Part shown: positions 9,650-20,621 of the stretch, piece after piece | Numbering within the stretch: the first letter of the stretch is position 1 | How the letters are laid out: each line of letters begins with the position of its first letter | Origin: Steinernema hermaphroditum | Lineage: Eukaryota; Nematoda; Chromadorea; Rhabditida; Steinernematidae | Direction of reading: 5' to 3' | Assembly: GCA_030435675.1 (NCBI GenBank) | Contig: CM059621.1 | Location: 186,001 to 250,000 of the forward strand | Length of the DNA: 64,000 nucleotides | Notes under the pieces: generated by a model | Seen by the model: the letters and a program-made list of their open reading frames with translations, nothing else | What the model was told of the DNA's origin: nothing | Databases searched by the model: none | Position numbers and translations under genes: made by a program

Positions 9650-11256
9650 CACTGCAGCGCAAAGCTATAGGGTCACCCCGGCGTGTTTCTGGCTCTATCA
9701 CTTTCCGCAGCTGCCTGGGGAAACCAGCATGTGCATGTGGTAGACCGTCCACAGAAACGCAGGGAACGCCACTTTCCCCGGAAGCACATGCACTCATTAG
9801 GGGGCTACGGCAGGTAGAACTTTCCAGTGTACCGTTTTACCTGTGCAAAATTATAGGGTCACTTCCGTATTTCGCGTGAATTTCGCTATTTTCCTCGCGT
9901 TTTTTTGCCTGTTTTCTTTTAATTGACTTCTATTCAGATGTTTATCAACCGTGCCGCGCGGAACGAAGCTCTCGGGAGAGCAAAAGGCGGCAATTTCGGC
10001 GCTTTACAAGACCACCTCCTCGATTCATCGGATCGGCTCCGAAGTTCACCGAAACCAGCACGTGGAGTGCCAATTTTTGTTTCTAGTGAACGGGTAGGGC
10101 TCTGTAATAGGGATGTCGCGCTCGCCGGTCGTAGCTGCGCGCGAGAAGCACTTGATAGCGCGCATTAGTTCCATGTCTACGATAGATTGTAAGAGGTTCG
10201 TGGAGAATTCTGCAGAATTTTCAGTTGAATTTCCGTCGAAGTGCAATGAATCGCGTGCGAAGCGGAAGTCAGTGGTCAAGCAGCACGTTTTAATAATCAT
10301 TTGAACCGATTTGCGTTGAAACGGGAGCACTTCAGAGCTTCCCAAACGAACTGAACGCGATCCAAATCAAAACGCTTCCACAGCTGAAGTTTCCTCCGCA
10401 GAATGGACGTTCTTCTCGTTCCGAACACTCCGAAATGTATTCTTCCGTCCAGCAAGCGCTGTTCCATCTGTTCGGATCCGAAACAAACAGCTGAAATTGA
10501 AAAAATCAAGATCATTCATCAGTTCACATTTGCATACCTGTGTCCAGACTCGACTCAGATTGTTTCTGGCGTAGTCCAAACGATGCACCTTCTGGGCGGC
10601 GGTCAAACAGGGCGCATTCGATCGTTCATTGTTCCATCGTGCATTCCACTCCTGATTCATTGCACTTCGACGGCAATTCAACTGAAAATTCTGCAGAATT
10701 CTCCACGAACCTCTTACAATCTATCGTAGACATGGAACCAATGCGCGCTATCAAGTGCTTCTCGCGCGCAGCTACGACCGGCGAGCGCGACTTCCCTATT
10801 ACAGAGCCCTACCCGTTCACTAGAAACAAAAATTGGCACTCCACGTGCTGGTTTCGGTGAACTTCGGAGCCGATTCGATGAATCGAGGAGGTGGTCTTGT
10901 AAAGCGCCGAAATTGCCGCCTTTTGCTCTCCCGAGAGCTTCGTTCCGCGCGGCACGGTTGATAAACATCTGAATAGAAGTCAATTAAAAGAAAACAGGCA
11001 AAAAAACGCGAGGAAAATAGCGAAATTCACGCGAAATACGGAAGTGACCCTATAATTTTGCACAGGTAAAACGGTACACTGGAAAGTTCTACCTCCCGTA
11101 GCCCCCTAATGTGTGCATGTGCTTCCGGGGAAAGTGGCGTTCCCTGCGTTTCTGTGGACGGTCTACCACATGCACATGCTGGTTTCCCCGGTCAGCTGCG
11201 GAAAGTGACAGAACCAGAAACACAGCGGGGTGACCCTATAGCTTTGCGCTGCAGTG
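9650..11256. mobile_element. 1.6-kb Tc1-like foldback element, copy B
   Basis: This is a second copy of the 7026-8631 element, 1607 bp. Its TA-flanked termini (TA at 9648-9649 and 11257-11258) read CACTGCAGCGCAAAGCTATA, its arms are about 600 bp and its spacer carries the same transposase relic (LTAAQKVHRLDYARNNLSRV on the minus strand). Copies A and B differ by scattered substitutions in arms and spacer. Within each copy the two arms match each other well, which suggests recent mobility or arm-to-arm gene conversion. Confidence 0.85.
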
Positions 11257-11525
11257 TAGTTTCACGTTGCAAAAGTTGTTTTTTCTCATTCAGTGACGAA
11301 TTTTATCTCTATCAAATTCTCTTCTCATTACTTTTTCGAAAACCCTTTTAAATAACTTAATAGCCTTATTCTGTAAACTACAAACAGGTTTTTGCCCTTT
11401 TGAGGACGTGTTTATGCCGTTGACAACGTCATCTAATCGCGGAAATTAATTCTTCGGGTTGAATTATTTAAATGCTAATGTATTTCAGAAAACGATCCAT
11501 ACGAAAGCCAATTTCACCATTAAAA

Positions 11526-12283
11526 ATGAGTAGCGGAAACGGGTAATACTCAGAATGCAAATCATAATGCTTTATTTCTAGGGACCACGGTGATGGAGTG
11601 GTACCACAAATTCGCAATCCGCCTTGGTATCATCCTGAGGAGCGCACCCAAATGGACGTTAAGTATATAGCATTTCTGTTTTAAACTGAAGGCTATCATT
11701 TACTATTTTAGATGGGACTTCCAAGTCATTCCGGAATTCTCCTGCACGAGGAAAACAGAGAACCAGATAGAGAAATTCCAAAACAAGAAGTACCAGAAAT
11801 ACTTTGTAAACAAAGTTCCAGAAGGTTGTGAAATCATAAAGATTTATGACCCTTACATTTATCATACTACTCATCAGGTAAACTGAAATACACAATATTA
11901 TTTTTATTTCGTATTAGCGTCCATCAAAAATTCATACCGATCTGCTCAAGCAACTATTGACACTTTGCAAAGCGAAAGCTCCCAGCTGCACAGCTGCTTA
12001 CATCTACACTTGTAATGAGTTCGAACCTTCGCAAGACGACATGCCTATTCCAGTCACTATTTATCGGATTGAGAACCTTCACGATCGACGCTTTCTGTAA
12101 GGCCGAACTTATTAAAGATTATTAAAGAAATTTCACCAGTTTAGATTTCTTGGACAAAATTGCTGCGAAATCGTTCCAGGACGCGGTTTGGAGATATTCC
12201 CACGAAATAACATGTGGATAAACAGGTGGATAACGGGAAACAAGTTAACTTATGTGGATTGCCTTACTTACAAATTCGCTTAG
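11526..12283 (+). CDS. orphan five-exon gene, 193 aa
   Basis: I do not recognise this protein. Exons 11526-11542, 11582-11662, 11712-11877, 11918-12096 and 12145-12283 sum to 582 nt and give one uninterrupted frame. Introns are 38-50 bp with GT..AG borders. The start was chosen at MSSGNGDHGDGVV because a TTTCAG trans-splice-like acceptor lies about 35 bp upstream. The product is soluble-looking, with no signal peptide or membrane helix. Recognisable stretches are NPPWYHPEERTQMDVKWDF, IIKIYDPYIYHTTHQRP, CKAKAPSCTAAYIYTC and LGQNCCEIVPGRGLEIF. The preserved splicing pattern suggests it is or was recently functional. It lies between two inverted exon-like fragments, just beyond foldback B. Confidence 0.65.
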
Positions 12284-14630
12284 CAACTGTTGTTTTAAAT
12301 GCCGGTGACCATTAAATACTGTCACACTAACTTTTCGGCGAGCGAAAAAAAGATGCCACATTCAGAACAAAAGAACAGTCTGGTACGGCCCCGAACTAAG
12401 ATTCCACATTTGCAAGCCATATATTTTTAGCGAATTGGTCGTTTTCATTCTTCACAATGCGTACAGTTCCTTTCGGATTCTGTGATCTTCGATGTGGTTC
12501 CACCGTAACAGCCTTTTACCTGAAACGAGAACCTGATTCAGCGCTTATGCGCGTTCCGGAGCTTTTATCTTCGGAATCTTGATGCCTTCATTTCACTTTC
12601 TGATAGTTGCATATCTTCACTAATGAGGTCTCGCATGACTTCGTCATTCACGCTGTCCACTAATAAGTTTCTGGTGGATCTTCTTTGGACTGAAAATATT
12701 TTGTCTACGGTGGAATTTTGATTATGTGAGAAAATATCCCTGCGAGAAAATATCCCAGCTATGGCAGCAAGTCATACTCATTTCCCTTGCGCTCTGCTGC
12801 TTCTTCGGGTGCTTGATTTTAGCAGTTTTTTCCTTCTCTTCTGTTGTAGTCACTCTCCACACTTCTGTGATCCGCCGAAGCCGGATTAAAGTAAAAATCG
12901 GGGTAGAAATGGGGTAGATCGCCTGTAAAATGAATTCAGAACTCTATAAGCAGGAATTTAGAAATTTGCGAAAATAAGCGGTTCCTAGATTATCCATAAC
13001 GAGAGATGAGAGAGAGCTTGTGCGGAGCGAACGATTGACGGGATCAATGGTGCAAAGAAAAACTCATTTGTCTCTTTTGCCCATTCCAGACAATTCCCTA
13101 ATTTTCAAACTATAGAAGGTAGGCCGGCCAACGCGAAAAGAGGCTGAGGATTCCTTGGAAATCATTGATCAATGAGCGGCTGCAAAAAGGAGTGCTAACT
13201 CAAGTCATTTCTGAGAGATCCGATGTGTTACGTCTATATATATATGTATCAGTTATATAAATCAGTTATTCCGGATTGTACAACTACTGTATCAGTATGT
13301 ATACTTAGAGTTCAGTTCAGTTTCAGCATGGTACAATAATTGGATAGGCTCAACATCTCGTAGTTCGCTCTCAATATAATCCGAACTTTCAGCATCACAC
13401 CTCTTGAAGGACGTCTTGTTTTCAAAGATTGGAGAAATGAACGTTCAGAAAGATCAAGACCAATTCGATCGACATCTTTTCGCGATGGGAGCGGCCATTG
13501 ACTGAAACTCGTTCTCGCCTTCCAATCGGCTGACCAACGTCGTTCGCCAAAAACAATGGAGTCGAGCTATTGTTGTTGACTGTGGCGTGCTGACACGATC
13601 GCGGATTTTTTTTATCAAACGTTATTCTGCAAAATAAATATCTTAGCGCTCTGTCCCTTTTGGTACATTATTAAGAAGAAACATCATTGTAAAATACGTT
13701 ATTGCTACAACAGTGATTTTGACTATGTACAGAACATCGTAGATTCCCAATGTGGTTAGATTACTTTGTACATCCGGTTTACCCAATAATAAAAATATGT
13801 AGACCTTATCAGTATTACGCCTTGATAGCACTGTCGGTGCATGATAACAGTTGCTTATGTGAATGATTCAGTAGGCATAACATAATAATGTGCTTCCAAC
13901 AATAGTGTTGCCCAGCAGTACATACTAATAAAGCCGATTCAGTCCATTTTCCTTGGCCCCGCTTTTTTTTATAAAATTGCAAATTGAAGCTGAATTCGGA
14001 ACTACTATTTTCATAACTACTGCCTAAGATCGCCGGCGCTTAGAAGTTTCCTTATATACATCTCCTGGACACATTGAGGAAACACAAGGCTAAGGTGTTT
14101 TGAAAGTATAAATGCGTCAAAACAACACGGCTAAAATCAGGTTTTACTAGATTATCATTCATACAACGGCCTTGCAAGACAACTGGCTACCATCCGGCAA
14201 ATTCATTAATTGTTGTTTCATTTCTTTAGCACGGAAGAAAATTATTTTTTCATGGAAGAAAGTTTGTAAGAGTAACCTTTGACCAGAGAGGTCTTAACAA
14301 TGCGACAAGTTTGCTGTCAATCTGAATGTTATTGTTATTGGTGCTTTCAGACAGAGTTATCTGGTGTTGGTCTTGATAAACTAACTGTGATACATTCGAG
14401 TATCACACATTTGCCTAGATGTTCGGGTTGTATGGTCATTGATTGGACTAAGATTGAGCTGTGTACTTCACTGTTTGTTCATCGGGCTCTCCCACGACGT
14501 ATTGTCCAAACCATGAAATTGCTAAAATGGTAAAATTTGGCTGGTGCTCAACTGTCTGGAACTCAATTTACATAAATAAACCCGGCTGCGCGCGAATTCG
14601 CGCCCTCCAGGTACTAAAAGCCAATTAACC
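12284..14630. other. gene-poor stretch with the inverted exon copy
   Basis: The only supported object is the reverse-complement copy (about 12590-12760) of the 9340-9515 exon-like fragment. The remainder has short, unspliced frames without motifs and a few AT-rich runs (for example 13235-13265). No gene is called. Confidence 0.4.
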
Positions 14631-14755
14631 TGTAGCCCTGCGGGCGGCAAGATTGGCGCTCATGGATAGGGCTGAAGTTGGGGCCAAAAAACTGTAGCCC
14701 TGCGGGCGGCAAGACAGCATAGCCCTGCGGGCGGCAAGATTGGCGCTCATGCAAA
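14630..14755 (+). repeat. short G/C-rich direct repeats
   Basis: The phrase TAGCCCTGCGGGCGGCAAGA occurs three times (about 14633, 14694 and 14719). Two copies continue into TTGGCGCTCATG. Spacing is irregular and there are too few units for a satellite array. Function unknown. Confidence 0.6.
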
Positions 14756-14762
14756 AAGCTGC

Positions 14763-14765
<3 letters not shown>

Positions 14766-14796
<31 letters not shown>
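14766..14796 (+). repeat. CA microsatellite
   Basis: About 15 uninterrupted CA dinucleotide units. A simple-sequence repeat, likely polymorphic in length. Confidence 0.95.
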
Positions 14797-15721
14797 ATTT
14801 ATATATAGGGGATTGCGTACATAAATTAAGTTACATAAATTGCTCTGTGTACGTCGGTTATCAAAAGTGTTGTTCTATGGCGATTCGTTGAGCTATGTTG
14901 CCACATCGATGCGAAACGGAATTCTGAAGCTGGGTGCAATAAGGAATCCGGCGAACTCATGTTGTTCATCTCGGCGAATAATCACCGTTAACCAAACTAC
15001 GTGCAAACAAGACCTGTTTAGGTAGTGAATGATTCCACCAACCCTGCTTGCTTTATCTTATAACGGAAACCTTTCCATGTGTCCGCCTCACATCGCGTTG
15101 AAATTTGGCGAGCAAGTAGTACAAAAGTGGGGGCAGTTTAACCCAAAAACACAACTGCCCGTAGTCAGACCTGATCATCCAAACAGCCTTTACAAGCTGT
15201 TGTGGGTAGGTCTGAGTATACTTTCCACTTGCTAGCCGCTAGGGTACTGCACATGTATGATCTGATATTGCCTGTCGTCTTTTAGGTCGGGCTTCCTCTA
15301 ACTCTCGTACTTGCCACATAAGTTATGCGGCAAGAACTGCTTGTGGAAATGCTTTATATTCGTAGCTTCCTATTCCACTTTTTTTCTCAAAAGTTCGTCG
15401 AAATATCGTACACTGTCCACGTAAAAGTTCGGCGACGTTTGATGTATTGCTATTTACGGGATTTAGTTCCCACTTAATGAAGAGTGACGCAAGCTAAAAG
15501 CATCCTTTACGTATGAATCTTTTAATTTGTTGGAATGTAATTGGAAACAGAGGTCTATGCATAAACATTCCTGGGCGTCACTACCTACCGTATATGTCTT
15601 GCCTTGGCGTACTACAACGTCCGATCCCACCACGTCGGATATCCTCATTTTCGTATTCGAGGCATGAACTTAGTGGCTCTAGATGAATATAAAGAGCATG
15701 TAGAAGGAAGAAAAAAATTCT
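14797..15721. other. intergenic, nothing recognised
   Basis: Only short unsupported frames are present between the CA repeat and the tRNA-Leu gene. Confidence 0.4.
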
Positions 15722-15828
15722 TGCACGGAGTGGGATTCGAACCCACGCATCGATACCGATACCAGAACGCTCCGTCGCGTTAAGCTCTCGCTTGAGTCTG
15801 GCGCCTTAGACCACTCGGCCATCCGTGC
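15722..15828 (-). tRNA. tRNA-Leu (CAA anticodon) with intron
   Basis: On the minus strand the acceptor GCACGGA pairs with TCCGTGC. Box A is TGGCCGAGTGG and box B GGTTCGAATCC. The anticodon stem CCAGA/TCTGG encloses CTCAAG followed by an intron of roughly 20-25 nt just 3' of the anticodon. A class-II variable arm (TATCGGTATCGATGC) confirms Leu. The total is 107 nt. Introns in tRNA-Leu(CAA) are usual in nematodes and other eukaryotes. Confidence 0.93.
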
Positions 15829-17994
15829 ATGTTTAGTCTATGCCTCCAAAGCGGTGTTATTGGTATGTGCGATAAAAATTATGGTTTCGATTGAAAGTTA
15901 ACAGCAAGCGAATGTGAAATTTTTCAAAATTAGACACTCGAACGTTCTTCTGCCACCCTGTTATATTTAACGTTTTAAGGCAGTTTTATCGAATATTATG
16001 AGTTTTGTTGATGCAGTACTTCTTAATAAAGATGCTGGTGATTCACTTTCGCTTATTTCAGAACCTCTTAGGCACCGCACTGATCACTTGAACTTTCTTC
16101 TGCTTTCAAAAAATCTCACGCTAAAACCCGTATTTTTTGTTATGGACTTCCGACTCTCCTAGAACCGCACCTTCCCCTTAAAAAGTCCCTCCCCTCGTTC
16201 CCCACATAGAGCACAATTCGGCGAACAATTGAACAAACGCGTCGTCAGCAACCACTTCTGTACTGGTTTCGTTGTTTCCCCCTGATCAGCATCGTCGAAA
16301 GATTATCGTGTCTTTTCGAGTGTTTTACTCTCCTCTGCGTACGATGTTTGTTGACTCGTCGTTTTGTGACACGCCCTGGTCACTCCGACTCTTCCGGCTT
16401 AGCCGGCTGAAGTGATTGCATCCTCTCGGTGGGAGATGAGATGAGTCAGCTCTCTAGGTGGTGTTTTTGTGATAAGGGTCCGGTTTGGTTTTTCGAAGGC
16501 TGCAAGGTGTTGCAGGAAAATTCTGCTAATTACTGGCGGTCGCTATATTTAGGGTTTCTATTAATTTCACCTCCAGTCATTGATCGTATAAACTGGTCAA
16601 TAAAATACTGGCACCTTGTATTACAAAACGCCTATCATGCCTTGTACTGGGAGTTCAGAAGGCTTTTTGTGTAAAAAAATCGGATTTTTATGTTGAATTT
16701 TGTGAGCACCTTACATTTGATCGAGGTGACACGTGAGAACTTCAATTTGAAAGTTTGGAATTTTGTTTACTAGCTTCTCACCAGTCTCCTTCTGGTTTAC
16801 CATCAAAATATTTATGCTGATGCGATAGGTTCATGTTTGCCGCCCCATACACCTCGGCATTCAAACACAGTAAACCGGTTGAGTTGATTTATTCCACTGC
16901 TTTTGGTGACATATTTCTGTATCACTAATGATAGCAGTAGCGAAGATGACATTAAGTTACTGTATTGGCTGTGCTATGGCAAGCACCGTGTTCCGAGCTG
17001 AATCTCTCAAATCAATGTGCCATGCGAGACACCCATTACTGCACAATGAGTCGCTATCACACCGTTGTCGCACTCCCTTCTTTTGCTCTCGGTACTGGGT
17101 ACGATATCCAAGTAGAGCGCATCTGATCAGAGGGCACGGGCTTCGACGTTGTGAAGAGGCTGAATCCGACAAGTTGAAGCACGGTCGTGCAGCGAAACTT
17201 CGGCACCTTGAGTGAGGGGCAGTAATGAAGTTCTAGGGCAGTTCCATTCATCTGGCCACCGCCCGACAACTCATATTGTCTAGTGTGGAGTCATTTAAAA
17301 GTTCATTACAAAAATGAAAAATTGTCATCGACTGAACCCAGTAGTTGTACAATAGTACAATTCTGCGAACCAAAAAACCAAACGAAAATTATTCGATATT
17401 GAAAAACTCTATCCGTGTTACATGAGGATTTCCACTATGAGTGGCCTTAGTTTCTTACCAGATATTGCGACAAGTTTCACACCGACACGTGCGTGAAGAT
17501 ATGACAGAAAAACAAGGATAAAACAAAATTAGCACCTGGTTTCTTGGAGCGTATCAAGATCATAACATCTTTGAATTCCTCTGGTGGTTAACGTAATATT
17601 GGGAAAATAGCACTGTGTTCTTTTCAGTGCATGTTATCGGGTCAGAATCCATCCGAATTTTCGTTCAATACATAATAGAAAATCGAACAGATACGGAAGT
17701 TAATCCTGCTATGAATATAATTTCGTGGGGAAAATAAAGAGATCAACCATAGTTCAGCCGTTGTGATTCGATTCGATGGATCGTACGGATCGAATATATG
17801 TCAGAATCATGTCTATTCCTGTTCACAACCCTCTTTGTAACTATTGTCTATTGTGAGCTATAACTGAGGACCTCCATGTACTAATGATTCCTTACAAGTG
17901 ACTTTATATCAACTACTAACAAATCAACCACCTAAATAACCAATAACCAGATGGAGTGCATCAACCCGACCATGTTTATTTGAGCTAGCTCTTC
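15829..17994. other. intergenic, nothing recognised
   Basis: Several 60-95 codon frames occur on both strands (for example 16429-16674 and 16928-17215). None has splice-consistent neighbours, a domain signature or strand-specific codon bias, so I leave them unassigned. Confidence 0.4.
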
Positions 17995-18510
17995 ATGTTG
18001 ACCCGTTTCTGCGTATTTTTACACCATAAAATCGATTCCAGCACTAAAACAATATTTCTGTTTGTTGTCAATATTTGTTCGATCGACTCTTCTGGTCGGG
18101 GTGGGTCAAAATACATCCTGGAATGTGGTCGTTATTTAGGAGATGATAAGAGTCAGTTCTTGAGAGATCTTTGGCGGCAAGGTCGTCTTCAAGAAATTGG
18201 TTTGGCTCAAAACGATACAGGTTATTTGTACCAGTTATTGGTGTACTTTTGGGTCAATGATGGATTCAGAACTTTGCTTATTTACAGAGTCATCTGGCCT
18301 CAGTTATCCAAGAGACCCTATTTCCCCATATATCATCTTCGTCCCATCGATCGATCCTTGATATCCATCGATTTTTCGTTCATCAGTTCCCTTCCAAAGG
18401 CCAACATCTTCCAGAACTGCAATGGAAAACGCAAAACATGTTTTCATTCTGACTGTATTGGGCGAAGGAGCAGACATGTTTTGACAGTTTGTATGTTTCA
18501 AATGCTGTGA
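17995..18510 (+). other. 171-codon open frame of unknown status
   Basis: This is the longest uninterrupted frame in the gene-poor zone. Its N-terminus is hydrophobic (IFLFVVNICSI), followed by ECGRYLGDDKSQFLRDLW and a basic C-terminus. No domain is recognised, codon use looks random and no introns are evident. It could be a recently derived gene, an unspliced exon or chance. Confidence 0.25.
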
Positions 18511-20621
18511 TAGTCACTCCCGTTCTATCCCTAGTGATCGGATACATTTCTCTTTCCAGCAACCTTAACCCCGATCCTTCACTTTCACCTTCTTCGCCCT
18601 TTCCTATCGACCCAAGTGACCGTCGACGGTGGCGTTATAATTGTGTCAACTACTCGCCAGCCTGTCGGAGTTCGTTAGGTCGCGCGCGCATGCAGAGTAG
18701 TATACTAATTCTCCGCGCAGCACAGCCGCAATCGCCCTTATCAACATCGCTTTCTTCGACCCTTTTGACCCTTTGTGGCGGTGAAGAAACTCTTTCGCCG
18801 CGTGCGGTAACCGGATGACTATTTTCGCTCGACTGGTTTTTCTGCGTTTAGGCGGTCGCGTGAATTCGACCTCTTTTTGTGGAAAAGTTGAGTTATGTCG
18901 GTGTTTGGTGGCAGCGATTTTTTTGCTCTTTTTGGATTTCAACTGTTGTCATTTAAGATGATAAAGTAGCTACATATTTCGGTCGCGTGAAGGGAACAAT
19001 TTTCAAATTTCGGACCCGTGGCGGCTAATAGTATAGATTAGGATTCTTATGCCCTATTGACACGGTAGTTATTCTTAATGCGGGCAAGGCGCACATTTAC
19101 ATGTTTCTTTGTAACATTCTAGTGGAATATTGTACATACAGCTAACTTTTGGGGAGAGACAGTCTTGCAAAGAAGAGCATTTGGAGATTATTCTTGTTTC
19201 CTGAGACAAAGCAAAAGGTGTCACGGTACGATGTTTTTAAGTGCATTCATCGCTCAATCAAATGAGCGAGATGCATTATCTTGAAAACTTGACGGTTCTA
19301 TTGCTTTGTTCAGACGCTATTTTATTGGCGGCTTTTTATTATAAAGGAACTGGTTTGGAAACTAAGAACTACCTACCTTCCACTATATGTTAATTCAACG
19401 CGAAAAGGCTGATCTGTATTGATTTGCGACCATGAAAAGATGAGGTGTAAGATAGCCGGCGGGTCCTTACACATATTTGTGACTTCATTCGGCTATAGAA
19501 ACACTGGCCAAGCCAGTTCACTGTTTAGAAAGCGAGCAACTGGTCCAGGACCTATGGACCTATGACCGATCAACAATCAACACGCTCACCTGCTCACATC
19601 GACCAGTTTATCCGATGGATTACCCAAAAGCGATGTAAACATGCCTCATATTTGATACCGTAAACACATCCAGATGGAAGATCAAGAACATTTCAAATGC
19701 GCGGGTCTTATTTTTTTTGTTTTTCGAAATGATCTTTCGTTGCCACGATTCCGGATTTTTTCTTGTAGATACCTACTTACTTTTTTAGATTTATGCGAAA
19801 CTGTGGAAAGTGGAAACTGCAATTAACAAAAATTTCTGGCCGAAAAAGTTCGGTAATTCGCTCACTATATCAACGCAGAGGGGCTTCTCGCGAAAGGAAC
19901 GCCTTTTCAATGGCTGTATTCAATGAAAACAGGGAGATTCAGTAATTTTATATAATACGTGTCTTCTCACTATCGAGTTTTAGAGAGAGGACTTGTTCTT
20001 TGTTCTTTCACTGTGACTTCATGTTTTCGCTGATGGGATTGCTACTGCGGGAATGAACAATTCATATGGCGCCAGTTCGAGTTGTTGTTCTCGCACAATG
20101 GATGCTCAATAATTCAGAAGTCACGGAAATTGAAAGGCACTCGTAACTTTTCGTGCACTTTTTGGTTTCACTGATGTTTCCGCATCGGAACTAATATTAA
20201 CAAAAGTTTTGCTCGGAGATTATGTGATCGACTCAAAAAGAGTATGCTACAAAATGCTTCGGCGTAATTGGATTGGCACCCATTGGCATAATGGCCCCTT
20301 TTTGTCTCTATGGCCCCCTCCTAAACGGTGTTTTTCCGAAAGTGAACCTGCATGACAATGTGTTTTTCATGTTATGCATATGGACTTTCCCTCTTGCCGC
20401 GCTGGACAGTTTCTGTGCGGGAGTTTCGGCTAATGGCAATGGACTGGGCTACTGGTGAAAAGCTTCTTGACCAGGTGGTTCTGTCTGGAACTGGCTGTCC
20501 TCGCTTATGTGTGAAAAATGCCTCAATGTTGACCAAGGCTACTTACTGATACATACTATTTGGATGTCGTTGGGTTTCCGGCTACAATTACAAGAGCGTT
20601 ACGTGGTTCCCTGTTCCAGAC
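18511..20621. other. intergenic, upstream region of OATP copy 1
   Basis: A Lys/Arg-rich minus-strand frame at 18646-18942 (KSKKSKKIAATKHRH) is probably compositional. No other object is seen. The 3' part is presumably the promoter and any 5' exon of the transporter. Confidence 0.35.

Noticed and set aside
14630..14755. CRISPR-like spaced repeats
   Set aside because: Only three copies, irregular spacing, eukaryotic context and no cas genes.
18646..18942. Lys/Arg-rich 98-codon minus frame as a nuclear protein
   Set aside because: Low-complexity composition, no flanking exon and no conserved motif.
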